A DNA stretch of 64,000 nt. Origin: CAKZNE01 sp040222435. GTDB lineage: Bacteria; Bacteroidota; Bacteroidia; Flavobacteriales; Schleiferiaceae. How positions within the stretch are numbered: the stretch's first letter is position 1; every line of letters begins with the position of its first letter. The stretch spans positions 3,765,801 to 3,829,800 of the forward strand of contig OZ243107.1 of the NCBI GenBank assembly GCA_965212245.1, read 5' to 3'. The position numbers and the translations under genes are program-made. The notes under the pieces were generated by a model. The model had not been told where the DNA came from, did not search any database, and was given only the letters and a program-made list of their open reading frames with translations. Shown here piece by piece: positions 53,112 to 62,831 of this stretch.

Positions 53112-53715
53112 AGAAACCATTAAAAATAACGAGCGGCTAAAGAAGTTTATTCATTATCTGCTCATCCCCAAAAATCAGGCAAGGCCAAGGCTTTGGGTGC
53201 GTTGGTTTGTAAATCCTTTTGTACATAAAAAAGGTAAGGGCGCTACAGTATGCCGCAGAACACGGATGGATGTATTGCCTTTTAACGCATTCTCTTTGGG
53301 GGCTTATTCTACCGTAGAGGATTTTGCCACTGTTAACAACGGTGTAGGTGAAGTGCATATTGGAGATCATACCCGCATTGGTATTGGCAATGTGGTAATA
53401 GGGCCGGTAACTATTGGCCATAATGTAATCCTGGCGCAAAATATTGTCATGTCCGGGTTAAATCATGTGTACGAAGACATACATACGCCCATTCACTTAC
53501 AACCGGTAACCACTAAGCTCATTACTATTGAAGATGAGTGTTGGATAGGTGCCAATGCGGTGCTAACTGCGGGGGTAACCATTGGTAAACATTCTGTAGT
53601 GGCAGCAGGAGCCGTAGTAACCAAGGATATACCGGCTTTCAGTATTGCGGTGGGGAACCCGGCCCGGGTAATCAAGCAATATAACCAGGACACCCAAAGC
53701 TGGGAAAAAATCTAA
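53101..53715 (+). CDS. Left-handed beta-helix acyltransferase
   Basis: A 204-residue hexapeptide-repeat transferase with rows such as IGDHTRIGIGNVVIGPVTIG and IGANAVLTAGVTIGKHSVVA, ending in GAVVTKDIPAFSIAVGNPARVIK. NHVYEDIHTPI holds the probable catalytic His. It looks like WcaF/WcaB or maltose O-acetyltransferase relatives and probably acetylates the polysaccharide or a precursor. It overlaps the glycosyltransferase gene by 11 bases and the convergent GT2 gene by four. Confidence 0.9.
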   Translation: MGIKETIKNNERLKKFIHYLLIPKNQARPRLWVRWFVNPFVHKKGKGATVCRRTRMDVLPFNAFSLGAYSTVEDFATVNNGVGEVHIGDHTRIGIGNVVIGPVTIGHNVILAQNIVMSGLNHVYEDIHTPIHLQPVTTKLITIEDECWIGANAVLTAGVTIGKHSVVAAGAVVTKDIPAFSIAVGNPARVIKQYNQDTQSWEKI

Positions 53716-54896
53716 TCTTTAGTAATCACCTTTTTTTCGGTAACCTCAAATTTAGAAGCCGTTGATTTTCGGATACGGGCTATGGAAAGCACCATAAAGA
53801 AAATAGCCTTGGGGATATTAAACAGTGCCTTTAAGAGATTTAGGTTATAAAAACGCCTGGGTACCGCCAGTAGTAGTGCTGTAAAGTAAGCTATCATTAA
53901 GACCAGCCAGAGTGGATGTACCGGGGTAAAAAGACTCAGCACACCCATAAGTCCGAGAATACCAATTAGCAGCACTTTAGGGACCAGAAACATTTGGAAA
54001 GCTTTATCAAAATAATCAAAGTTGCCTTTGGTTATAAACTCCTTGACGCCATCCAGAAAGTAATTTTTGAAAAAGTAAATCTGCACACCCACCCAGCGGG
54101 TACGCTGTTTACTAAAATTCCGGGCACTGGATACTTTCTCATCGTACACCAATGCATTTTCAAGATATTCAATGGTGTAACGGTCTTTTAAAACCTTTAA
54201 TTCCACCAGTTTATCTTCTCCGGCCACATCTTCAATATCAGCCATTACCGCCCGGAAATATTCAAAATCAAAAGCCATAGCTGAGCCGATAAGAGCTGAA
54301 CTTACTCCCCATACCCGATGGCCCCTGCGGAAGATACTATTGCCTATTTCTTCATTTATAGCATCCAACAGCGCAAAACTGGTATCCTGATTTTTAGCGG
54401 TACGGTGTCCCTGAATTACTTTGTACCCGGAAGCATAAGCCTGGTTTATTTTCTCCAGAAAATCTGTAGCCATAATATTATCTGAATCCAGGATTACCAC
54501 AATATCGGGCTGGGTATGATGCAACATGTCCAGCGCTTTATTTACACTTTTAGCTTTGGTAGAGTTCTCAAAATTCACCTCCATTACCGTAACATCCAGC
54601 AATTGAAGCTCACGAACCGTTTTTTCTTCAAAGCTATCCGCGCAAATAATTACTTCATAAAGGTGCTTGGGATAGGTTTGCTTTAAAGCCTGAGATGCCG
54701 TATCAATTATAATGCGATCCTCTTTATAACCGGGAATGATCACTGCTATTTTATGCGACTTATCTACCTTCTTTAAACGGGGCTTATAAGTAAACAGGCT
54801 TCCCACGGCAAAGCAGGATAGATAAAAAACCTGAACTCCGATCAGGATCAGAAGGAAGAGCTCCAGAAGAGCCAGTAATTGATACAGAATGACCAT
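53712..54896 (-). CDS. Family 2 glycosyltransferase with membrane helices
   Basis: A 394-residue GT2 enzyme: N-terminal helix (about 5-30), GT-A domain with KIAVIIPGYKEDRIIIDTA, DIVVILDSDNIMATDFL (metal site), EDKLVELKVL and the KQRTRWVGVQ motif (QxxRW type), then several C-terminal helices. The QxxRW motif points to a processive, cellulose/hyaluronan-synthase-like enzyme. A hairpin at 54898-54922 lies just upstream of its start. Confidence 0.9.
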   Translation of the reverse strand: MVILYQLLALLELFLLILIGVQVFYLSCFAVGSLFTYKPRLKKVDKSHKIAVIIPGYKEDRIIIDTASQALKQTYPKHLYEVIICADSFEEKTVRELQLLDVTVMEVNFENSTKAKSVNKALDMLHHTQPDIVVILDSDNIMATDFLEKINQAYASGYKVIQGHRTAKNQDTSFALLDAINEEIGNSIFRRGHRVWGVSSALIGSAMAFDFEYFRAVMADIEDVAGEDKLVELKVLKDRYTIEYLENALVYDEKVSSARNFSKQRTRWVGVQIYFFKNYFLDGVKEFITKGNFDYFDKAFQMFLVPKVLLIGILGLMGVLSLFTPVHPLWLVLMIAYFTALLLAVPRRFYNLNLLKALFNIPKAIFFMVLSIARIRKSTASKFEVTEKKVITKD

Positions 54897-54897
54897 A

Positions 54898-54922
54898 GGA
54901 TTATTTCAGCACTGAAATATCC
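54898..54922. repeat. Inverted repeat between choice-of-anchor-B gene and GT2 gene
   Basis: GGATTATTTCAG pairs with CTGAAATATCC around a two-base loop with one bulge. On the minus strand it lies just after the choice-of-anchor-B stop and two bases before the GT2 ATG. There is no T tract, so it could be a weak terminator, an mRNA end stabiliser or an operator. Confidence 0.6.
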
Positions 54923-54933
54923 TGAAAATTTAT

Positions 54934-56550
54934 CTAATTCTGAATTATCAAACGTCTTGGTTCAAATAAAACGGTTGAAGACAGAATCTGAACGATGTAA
55001 GCTCCGTCTGTTAAATTATGCTCAATACGGACTTTTTCTTCAGAAAGATCAATCTTTTGCTCAAAAACCAGGCTTCCTTTCATGTCACGCACTTGCACAG
55101 TGGCATCTTTAGTATTAACCGTAGATCTCAGGTCAAGGTCAAAAAAGTGAGCAGCAGGATTCGGGCTTAAACGAATCTCCGATTTTATACCATACTCTCC
55201 AACCGAAAAGGTGATGGGTAAAAGCGCTACTTCCACATTGGTTTCAACCCCATTAGTAAGCACTACATCAACTGTATCCGTAATATAGCCCGGCTTACTT
55301 ACCACTACCGGGTAAAGGGCTCCGTCCACCGTTCCGGTGCGGAATTCTCCAAAAACATCGGCCTGGAAACCAACGTTAATGTTCAGTATCTGCAATTGAG
55401 CGTTGGGAATAGCGCTTTGTGTGATTGAATCTTTAATCAAACCGGTGAAATAACACCCTCTAGGGTAGGTACTACTCAGCACAAAAAGACCTTGCTCAAT
55501 GTCGGTGGCCAGTATATTTCCGCTGGGCAAATATGGATAAGCACCCCAAACCCCGTGATAACCGGTACCCGTAAAAGGTGAAGAATCATAGTATGCTGTT
55601 TCTATAAGAATATCAGGCATGGTAGCATCCACAATCTGAATTCCGGAAGTATAATAAGAGGTTACCAGAAAATCACCCAGCACATGCGTATTATGCGGTA
55701 TTACATCCAACCCACCGTAACTGGTACGTACCCGGTCAAGTTCAGTTATGTTAGCCGGGTCAGATACGTCATAAGCTACTACAAAGGCACCTGAAATTTC
55801 ATCGGTGGTATACACAGTTTGGTTGTCATCAGAGACCCAGCAGTTATGGGTAAAGGCACTGGGAGTAATGATAGACCCCAAAATAGAAGTGTTTGTTTTA
55901 TCTGATACATCTATAACCAAAAGCTTATCATCATTAATGGCTCCCCCCCATAGGGTATCACCACGCGCCATTCCATCATGTAAATAATTGGTATCAAAAG
56001 CACCTATATAAGTAGGGTTTTCCGGGTCTGGCTTTAGATCAAACATCAAAGCTCCTCCGGTTCCTATATTACTTCCAAAAACATAGAGTATTCCATTCTC
56101 ATCAATATAAATATTGTGTGCCCGGGTAAAAGCAAAAAGATTTCCACCAATATTTACGGAAGGGTAAAAATTGTCATACTTAGGGTTGGGCATACTTACA
56201 CTATCCAGGTCCACAATTAAGATCCCGTCAGAAGGAAAAGCGCCTGTAATATAATCATGCACCACATAAGCATAATGATCCCAGGTTTTAACGTCTCTCC
56301 AGGTAGAGAAGGCACCAGGAATAAATAGAATTTCATTGGGGTTGGATGGAGTAGTAACGTCTACCACCGAAAAACCGGCCTTTACACCTACCAGGGCATA
56401 TTCATTGCCGTTGGCATCACTATAGCCCCACACATCATTCAACTCTTCAGTGTATGAAAGGTGTCCTAACTTATTCATGGCCAAACTATCCTGACCTAAT
56501 AGTGGACTCAATGAGCCCATTAATATTAATGCTACTATTAATTTTTTCAT
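54934..56550 (-). CDS. Choice-of-anchor B protein exported by T9SS
   Basis: A 538-residue secreted protein from the ATG at 56550, where the signal peptide (MKKLIVALILMGSLSPLLGQ) begins; an upstream frame to 56619 runs into parC and is rejected. The propeller-like choice-of-anchor B core has NDVWGYSDANGNEYALVG, GLDVIPHNTHVLGDFL and GVWGAYPYLPSGNILATD, with HNIYID and HDGMARGD segments. A carboxypeptidase-like beta domain precedes a T9SS type A sorting tail (LSPNPAAHFFDLDL to the C-terminus GAYIVQI...). It starts ten bases after parC. Confidence 0.92.
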   Translation of the reverse strand: MKKLIVALILMGSLSPLLGQDSLAMNKLGHLSYTEELNDVWGYSDANGNEYALVGVKAGFSVVDVTTPSNPNEILFIPGAFSTWRDVKTWDHYAYVVHDYITGAFPSDGILIVDLDSVSMPNPKYDNFYPSVNIGGNLFAFTRAHNIYIDENGILYVFGSNIGTGGALMFDLKPDPENPTYIGAFDTNYLHDGMARGDTLWGGAINDDKLLVIDVSDKTNTSILGSIITPSAFTHNCWVSDDNQTVYTTDEISGAFVVAYDVSDPANITELDRVRTSYGGLDVIPHNTHVLGDFLVTSYYTSGIQIVDATMPDILIETAYYDSSPFTGTGYHGVWGAYPYLPSGNILATDIEQGLFVLSSTYPRGCYFTGLIKDSITQSAIPNAQLQILNINVGFQADVFGEFRTGTVDGALYPVVVSKPGYITDTVDVVLTNGVETNVEVALLPITFSVGEYGIKSEIRLSPNPAAHFFDLDLRSTVNTKDATVQVRDMKGSLVFEQKIDLSEEKVRIEHNLTDGAYIVQILSSTVLFEPRRLIIQN

Positions 56551-56560
56551 GTGTATGTTT

Positions 56561-59131
56561 TTATAACTCCAGGGTAATCTGAGAATTATCTCCATCTTCA
56601 CCCTCCGAACCGGATTCATCGTTCCCTTCAGGAACTTCTTCTTCCACTTCTATACTATTGATCTGTTTTACAGCATCACGGGTAAGCTGATTGCCCTGTG
56701 CCTTCATACCCTTTACGGAAATAAACTCGTTAAGATCAATTATTTCCGTTTCTTTCTGTTTTCCTTTGATCTTTTTGAATACAACTTCAACAGATGGTTG
56801 CCTGTGGGTAACCGCTAATTCAAGAAAAGATCCTTCAGAGTCACTTATGAACAGTTCTTTTTTCTCACTTACTTCCGGTACAAACCGTTTTACATAGTAT
56901 AATTGTTTCTCCCCATCATAGTATACGACAGAAACGGGTACCTGGGGCCTGAATTTTTCGATATGTATCATATCTTCCTCAAACTTAGTACTCAAATCAA
57001 AACCTAAAAGACGGTAATAACCGGATTGACTGATCTCAAGAATACGATCCTCACCGCGAAAACTCCCCAGTAATTCACCCCGGCCGTCTGCATTAAGCCG
57101 GTTAACAGTATCATCAAACCAAATCTTGCGGGGCGCCAGAGTAGATACTCCCTCTTCTTTGATCTCCACTTTTTTAACCGGGTACTTGGTCACCAGGTTA
57201 CCCTTTGCTACACGGCCTTTGATGGCGAGTTCAGAAAAGTCAATATCGAATTTCAGTTTACGTAATTTCTGCAGCGCACGCAGGTGCACGGTAACCACCT
57301 CGGCTTCGCCATTAGGGTTAGCGGTAAAGTAGAGCACCTCGGTTCCTTTTTTACCCAAAGCCAGATCATATTCTTTATTCCGGGTTATACTGGTAACTGT
57401 AAAGCGCTTCATATAGGTGTTTCCCTTGGCACCGTCACGGTAAATAAGGTTATACACTGTACGTTTATCGCCCTTTTTCCATACGGCTACATATATGATG
57501 TTTTTACCGATGTAGGTCTTAGCGTCTACTTTGGTTACCATCATCTTACCATCGGCCAGGAATACGATTATATCGTCTATATCGGAACAGTCGGTAACAA
57601 ATTCATCACGCTTGAGAGAAGTCCCTATAAAACCTTCTTCACGGTTTACGTATAACTTGGTATTGGATATAGCCACTTTGGTAGCATCAATATCTTCAAA
57701 AAGGCGTATCTCGGTTCTGCGCTCTTTGCCTTTACCGTATTTATCCTTCAACATCTTAAACCAGTTAATAGCGTACTCTATCAGGTTTGCAAGATGATTC
57801 TTCACTTCCGCAATACGGCCTTCCAGGTTAAGGATATGTTCATCGGCTTTACTCTTATCAAATTTGGAAATCCTTTTTATACGGATTTCCGTAAGCCGCA
57901 CTATATCTTCATCAGTTACTGCCCTGATCAGGTTTTTTATATGTGGTTCCAAGCCTTTACGGATAAAGGATATCACCTCATCCCAGGTTTCCGCTTCCTC
58001 GATATCGCGGTATATCTTTTCTTCAATAAAAATGCGCTCAAGACTGGCAAAATGCCATTGTTCTTCCAGCTCTCTTAACTGGATCTCCAGTTCTTGCTTT
58101 AAGAGGTCAACCGTACGGTGGGTAGACCGTTTCAGCATTTCTCTTACGTCTATAAACTCAGGGCGATCCTTTTCAATGGTACACGCCAGAGGCGATATGG
58201 ATATCTCGCAATCGGTAAAGGCGTAAAGCGCGTCTACCATTTTATCGGGTGACACGCCTGAAGGCAGGTGAACATGTATCTCTACATTTTCCGCAGTATT
58301 ATCTTCAATTTTACGGATCTTGATCTTACCCTTATCATTAGCCTTAAGAATACTATCTATAAGGCTGGTAGTGGTTGTGCCATAAGGAATTTCGGTAATG
58401 ATCAGTGTTTTTTTATCATCAATCGAAATTTTTGCACGAACGCGAACCCGGCCACCCCGCACACCATCCTGGTAATTAGAAAAATCGGCAATACCACCGG
58501 TTGGAAAATCGGGTACCAAAGTAAAGCTGCGGCCTTTTAATACTTTAATGGAAGCATCTATAAGCTCCAGGAAATTGTGGGGAAGTACCTTGGTGGAAAG
58601 ACCTACCGCGATACCCTCTACACCCTGCGCCAGCAAAAGTGGAAACTTAACCGGAAAGTGAATGGGTTCTTTTCCCCGGCCATCATAGCTGGCTTGCCAT
58701 TCTGTGATTTTGGGCGAAAAAACCACTTCAAGAGCAAACTTGGTTAAACGGGCTTCAATATATCGTGCTGCGGCTGCCCGGTCTCCGGTGTGAATATTCC
58801 CCCAGTTTCCCTGGGTATCCACCAGCAGATCCTTCTGGCCAATCTGCACCAAAGCATCTCCGATAGAAGCATCTCCGTGCGGATGGTATTTCATAGTTTG
58901 GCCAATGATATTAGCCACCTTGTGGTAACGCCCGTCTTCCATTTCACGCATAGCGTGAAGAATCCGTCTTTGTACAGGTTTTAAACCATCATTAAGAGCC
59001 GGTACGGCCCTTTCCAGAATCACGTATGACGCATAATCCAGAAAGTAATTTTCATACATTCCGGAAACGCGGGTAATACTTACTCCGCTATTTTCAAATA
59101 CACTATCGTCAGTAGATTGCGTGTCGTCCAT
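56561..59131 (-). CDS. parC: DNA topoisomerase IV subunit A
   Basis: The 856-residue cleavage subunit that decatenates daughter chromosomes with ParE. The catalytic Tyr lies in RAAAARYIEARLT; other marks are YASYVILERAVPALNDGLKPVQRRIL (seen as ALNDGLKPVQRRIL), KYHPHGDASIGDA and FPLLLAQGVEGIAVGLSTK, which suits ParC more than GyrA. The C-terminal half has the beta-pinwheel region and an acidic tail. Its ATG shares one base with the stop of the preceding small membrane protein gene. Confidence 0.93.
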   Translation of the reverse strand: MDDTQSTDDSVFENSGVSITRVSGMYENYFLDYASYVILERAVPALNDGLKPVQRRILHAMREMEDGRYHKVANIIGQTMKYHPHGDASIGDALVQIGQKDLLVDTQGNWGNIHTGDRAAAARYIEARLTKFALEVVFSPKITEWQASYDGRGKEPIHFPVKFPLLLAQGVEGIAVGLSTKVLPHNFLELIDASIKVLKGRSFTLVPDFPTGGIADFSNYQDGVRGGRVRVRAKISIDDKKTLIITEIPYGTTTTSLIDSILKANDKGKIKIRKIEDNTAENVEIHVHLPSGVSPDKMVDALYAFTDCEISISPLACTIEKDRPEFIDVREMLKRSTHRTVDLLKQELEIQLRELEEQWHFASLERIFIEEKIYRDIEEAETWDEVISFIRKGLEPHIKNLIRAVTDEDIVRLTEIRIKRISKFDKSKADEHILNLEGRIAEVKNHLANLIEYAINWFKMLKDKYGKGKERRTEIRLFEDIDATKVAISNTKLYVNREEGFIGTSLKRDEFVTDCSDIDDIIVFLADGKMMVTKVDAKTYIGKNIIYVAVWKKGDKRTVYNLIYRDGAKGNTYMKRFTVTSITRNKEYDLALGKKGTEVLYFTANPNGEAEVVTVHLRALQKLRKLKFDIDFSELAIKGRVAKGNLVTKYPVKKVEIKEEGVSTLAPRKIWFDDTVNRLNADGRGELLGSFRGEDRILEISQSGYYRLLGFDLSTKFEEDMIHIEKFRPQVPVSVVYYDGEKQLYYVKRFVPEVSEKKELFISDSEGSFLELAVTHRQPSVEVVFKKIKGKQKETEIIDLNEFISVKGMKAQGNQLTRDAVKQINSIEVEEEVPEGNDESGSEGEDGDNSQITLEL

Positions 59132-59604
59132 TAATCCACTTTATTTTTTTCAAGTACTCCGTTTAACGAACGTTTCAAGTCTCTGGCCTCTTTTGCACTG
59201 AGGTAAGACACCATTATTTTTTGTTTAACCATAGCGCCCTCCTTACTGTCAATGGTAACCGACAATACTCTGCGCAAGGGGTAAGACTTCAATGAAAAAT
59301 CTTTCAGCTTTCGCTTGGGAAATTCAAAATGCTTTGAGGTCATTTTACCCATCCAGCTAAAATAAGGCTCCGAAGCTGTAAAATTCAGCACTTCACCGTC
59401 ACTATCGTATTTAAATGCCGGAAGCCCACGGTAAATAAGAAAAAGTATAATCAGTAATATAAAGGGTGTGAACTTAAAAGATTTGGATATTTCACCCAGT
59501 GAACCTTCAATGTTAACTAATAGTAAGTCAAAAAAAATACCCAAAATACAGGCCGCATATATAAATCCTAATATTTTTTTATTCCGATCTGAATTGATTC
59601 TCAT
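59131..59604 (-). CDS. Small membrane protein of unknown function between parE and parC
   Basis: A 157-residue protein with two N-terminal hydrophobic helices (about 11-30 and 46-62) followed by a soluble part of alternating strands (VLNFTASEPYFSWMG, FEFPKRKLKDFSLKSYP, VLSVTIDSKEGAMVKQKIMVSYL) and an end helix, like a PH-like domain. No family was recognised. It overlaps parE by four bases (ATGA) and parC by one (TAATG), so all three are translated from one message. Confidence 0.8.
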   Translation of the reverse strand: MRINSDRNKKILGFIYAACILGIFFDLLLVNIEGSLGEISKSFKFTPFILLIILFLIYRGLPAFKYDSDGEVLNFTASEPYFSWMGKMTSKHFEFPKRKLKDFSLKSYPLRRVLSVTIDSKEGAMVKQKIMVSYLSAKEARDLKRSLNGVLEKNKVD

Positions 59605-61466
59605 TCTTCAATAACTTCTTCCTCTTCAAGTACGTCTTTTTCAACCCGGAGGTTTTCTATGATGAATTCCTGGCGCTGAGGCGTATTCTTCCCCATATAA
59701 AAACCCAGTAGTTCTTCTATGGTATTTTCCTTACTCAGCATAACCGGATCCAGACGGATATCTTCACCAATAAAGAATTTAAATTCGTCAGGCGAAATTT
59801 CGCCCAAACCCTTAAAACGGGTAATTTCAGCCTTTGCCCCTACTTTAACCAGGGCAGCTCTTCTTTCTTCTTCGCTATAGCAATAATGTGTTTCTTTTTT
59901 ATTGCGCACCCGGAAAAGCGGGGTTTGCAGAATAAAAAGGTGGCCTTCTTTTACCAACTCGGGAAAAAACTGCAAAAAGAAGGTAATCAATAACAGACGT
60001 ATATGCATACCATCTACATCTGCATCAGTAGCAATTACTACATTATTATAGCGCAGGTCTTCCAGTCCGTCTTCAATATTAAGAGCAGCCTGCAACAGGT
60101 TAAACTCTTCATTTTCGTACACCACCTTTTTGGTAAGGCCGTAACAATTGAGAGGTTTTCCCTTCAGGCTGAATACGGCCTGGGTGTTTACATTCCTGGA
60201 CTTGGTAATAGAACCGGATGCTGAATCACCCTCGGTAATAAAAAGAGTGGTCTCAAGCCTGCGATCATCTTTCTGATCACTATAATGCACGCGGCAGTCG
60301 CGAAGTTTTCGGTTATGCAGACTGGCCTTTTTAGCCCGGTCCCGTGCCAGTTTTTTAATTCCACTTAATTCTTTACGTTCCTTTTCGGCCCGCAGTATTT
60401 TCTTGTATATGGCCTCGGCAATTTTCTCATTCTTGTGAAGGAAATTGTCCAGCTGGCGTTTCACAAAATCATTGACAAAGGTGCGCACGGTAGGTAAATC
60501 CGGCCCCATATCCGTAGAACCTAATTTGGTTTTGGTTTGTGATTCAAACACCGGCTCAATCACCTTAATGCTTATGGCCGCCACTACAGATTCGCGTATA
60601 TCCGAGGCATCAAAATTCTTATTATAAAAATCGCGCAGGGTTTTCACCAAAGCCTCTCTTAAAGCAGATTGATGTGTACCACCCTGAGTAGTGTGCTGAC
60701 CGTTTACAAAAGAGTAGTATTGATCGCTTTGACTCTTTTCTGTATGTGTTAGGGCCAATTCAATATCTTCTCCTCTCAAATGAATGATATCATGAATAAT
60801 CCCTCCGTCCAGATTATCCTTCAGCAGGTCATGCAGACCATTTTCGGAATAGATCTTTTCACCATTGATAATTAAGGTAAGTCCAGGGTTCAGGTAAGCA
60901 TAGTTCCATAACATCTTTTCGATGTACTCCTTGGCATAACGGTAACTCTTAAAGATGGAGCTATCCGGACGGAACACAATTTTGGTACCCTTACGAAGAC
61001 TGGATTCTTTTACGGGATGATCTTCAACCAGCTCACCTTTTTCAAAGGTGGCCACTTTAGTTTGTCCGTCTCTTACGGACTGCACCATAAAATTATCAGA
61101 AAGAGCATTTACGGCTTTGGTACCTACTCCATTCAAACCCACTGACTTTTTAAAAGCCTTGGAGTCATATTTGGCACCGGTATTAATACGTGATACACAG
61201 TCAATCACCTTCCCGAGCGGAATACCACGCCCGTAATCCCTAACGCTTACCTCACCTTCCTTTACGTTGATTTCCACTGTTTTACCAGCCCCCATCACAA
61301 ACTCGTCAATGGAGTTGTCTATTACTTCTTTGAGGAGGATGTAAATACCATCATCAGAAGATGAACCATCGCCCAACTTACCAATGTACATACCCGGTCT
61401 TAAACGGATATGTTCCTTCCAGTCGAGAGATCGAATATTATCTTCCGTGTAGTTTTCAGCTGCCAT
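59601..61466 (-). CDS. parE: DNA topoisomerase IV subunit B
   Basis: The 621-residue ATPase subunit. The GHKL domain has RPGMYIGKLGDG, EVIDNSIDEFVMG, DYGRGIPLG and VGLNGVGTKAVNALS. The TOPRIM domain has TLFITEGDSASGS, and ATDADVDGMHIRLLL. The end FKGLGEISPDEFKFFI is typical. Size and motifs fit ParE rather than GyrB, and parC follows after one small gene. Confidence 0.94.
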   Translation of the reverse strand: MAAENYTEDNIRSLDWKEHIRLRPGMYIGKLGDGSSSDDGIYILLKEVIDNSIDEFVMGAGKTVEINVKEGEVSVRDYGRGIPLGKVIDCVSRINTGAKYDSKAFKKSVGLNGVGTKAVNALSDNFMVQSVRDGQTKVATFEKGELVEDHPVKESSLRKGTKIVFRPDSSIFKSYRYAKEYIEKMLWNYAYLNPGLTLIINGEKIYSENGLHDLLKDNLDGGIIHDIIHLRGEDIELALTHTEKSQSDQYYSFVNGQHTTQGGTHQSALREALVKTLRDFYNKNFDASDIRESVVAAISIKVIEPVFESQTKTKLGSTDMGPDLPTVRTFVNDFVKRQLDNFLHKNEKIAEAIYKKILRAEKERKELSGIKKLARDRAKKASLHNRKLRDCRVHYSDQKDDRRLETTLFITEGDSASGSITKSRNVNTQAVFSLKGKPLNCYGLTKKVVYENEEFNLLQAALNIEDGLEDLRYNNVVIATDADVDGMHIRLLLITFFLQFFPELVKEGHLFILQTPLFRVRNKKETHYCYSEEERRAALVKVGAKAEITRFKGLGEISPDEFKFFIGEDIRLDPVMLSKENTIEELLGFYMGKNTPQRQEFIIENLRVEKDVLEEEEVIEE

Positions 61467-61584
61467 AGAATTCAGTAATCCAGATTTAGAGAACGGCTAA
61501 AATTAGAAAATATGCGCCAAGCTCAGGCAGTATGCGCCTGGTCAGTTTTGAACAGGTTATTAAGATCAACACCTTCAACAGGTC

Positions 61585-62676
61585 CTAAACATTGAACCTA
61601 AAGTGCATGATATCACCGTCTTCCACCACATATTCTTTACCTTCTACTCCCATTTTTCCAGCGGTACGTACGGCACTCTCAGAACCCAGGCTTACATAGT
61701 CGTTATATTTAATGACCTCGGCCCGGATAAAGCCTTTTTCAAAATCGGTGTGAATTACTCCGGCAGCCTGAGGGGCGGTAGAGCCTTTTTGGATGGTCCA
61801 GGCCCGCACTTCTTTCTCTCCAGCCGTAAAATATGTTTGAAGGTTAAGCAATTGGTAAGCCGCACGGATCACTTTATTCACTCCGGGTTCTTCAAGCCCT
61901 ATGTCTTCCAGAAACATCTGGCGCTCTTCGTAATCTTCAAGCTCGGTAATATCTGCCTCCGTAGCTGCGGCTAAAAAAATAACTTCAGCATTTTCATCAG
62001 CTACGTTTTCGCGCACTTTTTCTACCAGAGAGTTTCCTCCTTTAGCAGAAGCTTCATCCACATTACAAAGGTATAAGATGGGTTTATCCGTAAGAAACTG
62101 GCAGTCGCGGATTAGTTCATCTTGCTCCTCACTACGATCAAAAACACGAACACTTTTTCCACTTTCCAGGTGGGCCTTCAGGCGTTCCAATACCTCTACA
62201 TTTTGCGCCTCCGCCTTGTTTCCACCTTTGGAGGCCTTCTTATGCTTTTCAATTCGCTTTTCAACCGTATCCAAATCTTTCAATTGTAACTCAATGTCAA
62301 TAATCTCTTTATCACGGATAGGGTCTACGGTACCCTCTACGTGGGTAATGTTGTCATTTTCAAAACAGCGCAATACATGAATGATGGCCGTACATTCGCG
62401 GATATTTCCCAAAAACTGGTTTCCTAATCCCTCACCCTTGCTTGCGCCTTTTACCAGGCCGGCAATATCAACAATCTCTACCGTGGCAGGCACTACCCTT
62501 TCCGGTTTCACCATGTCCTCCAGCTTATAGAGGCGGGTGTCCGGTACGGTAACCGTGCCCACGTTGGGCTCAATAGTGCAAAACGGAAAGTTGGCCGATT
62601 GTGCCTTGGCATTGGATAAACAGTTGAATAAAGTGGATTTACCTACATTGGGGAGTCCTACGATTCCACACTTCAT
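61585..62676 (-). CDS. ychF: Ribosome-associated GTPase-family ATPase YchF (OLA1-like)
   Basis: The protein is 363 residues from the ATG at 62676, the standard YchF length; the longer frame to 62703 adds nine meaningless residues. Motifs: G1 GLPNVGKSTLFNCLSNA, G3 DIAGLVKGASKGEGLGN, and the NxxE-type G4 in YLCNVDE that favours ATP over GTP. The C-terminal TGS domain has FTAGEKEVRAWTI and HTDFEKGFIRAEVI. A TATCTTTG box lies 24 bases upstream. Confidence 0.96.
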   Translation of the reverse strand: MKCGIVGLPNVGKSTLFNCLSNAKAQSANFPFCTIEPNVGTVTVPDTRLYKLEDMVKPERVVPATVEIVDIAGLVKGASKGEGLGNQFLGNIRECTAIIHVLRCFENDNITHVEGTVDPIRDKEIIDIELQLKDLDTVEKRIEKHKKASKGGNKAEAQNVEVLERLKAHLESGKSVRVFDRSEEQDELIRDCQFLTDKPILYLCNVDEASAKGGNSLVEKVRENVADENAEVIFLAAATEADITELEDYEERQMFLEDIGLEEPGVNKVIRAAYQLLNLQTYFTAGEKEVRAWTIQKGSTAPQAAGVIHTDFEKGFIRAEVIKYNDYVSLGSESAVRTAGKMGVEGKEYVVEDGDIMHFRFNV

Positions 62677-62700
62677 AAAGCGATAATTTTTAAAGGGCGG

Positions 62701-62708
62701 CAAAGATA
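62701..62708 (-). promoter_or_regulatory. Putative -7 box of ychF
   Basis: TATCTTTG on the minus strand fits TAnnTTTG and lies 24 bases before the ATG at 62676, the same spacing as at several other genes here. No -33 TTG seen. Confidence 0.45.
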
Positions 62709-62816
62709 GGATTTTACAGGTATAGATTGTTTAACTGTAAGCATTCCCCACAGGGACAAAACCGGCTTATCTTTTCCAAGTTATTAACATTCCTTCCGCC
62801 ACTTTTTTGGTCTGCC

Positions 62817-62824
62817 TATATTTG
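62817..62824 (+). promoter_or_regulatory. Putative -7 box of dnaX
   Basis: TATATTTG fits TAnnTTTG and ends seven bases before the ATG at 62832, supporting that start over an in-frame codon at 62727 and suggesting a very short leader. Confidence 0.45.
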
Positions 62825-62831
62825 TGCCTGC

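Noticed and set aside
49080..54896. Sigma-54 promoters for the NtrC-type regulator
   Set aside because: No TGGCAC-N5-TTGC match in an intergenic position was found by eye; gaps here are very short, so sites may lie outside the window.
56551..56619. Extended start of the choice-of-anchor B gene into parC
   Set aside because: The signal peptide begins at 56550; the extension is out-of-frame parC sequence.
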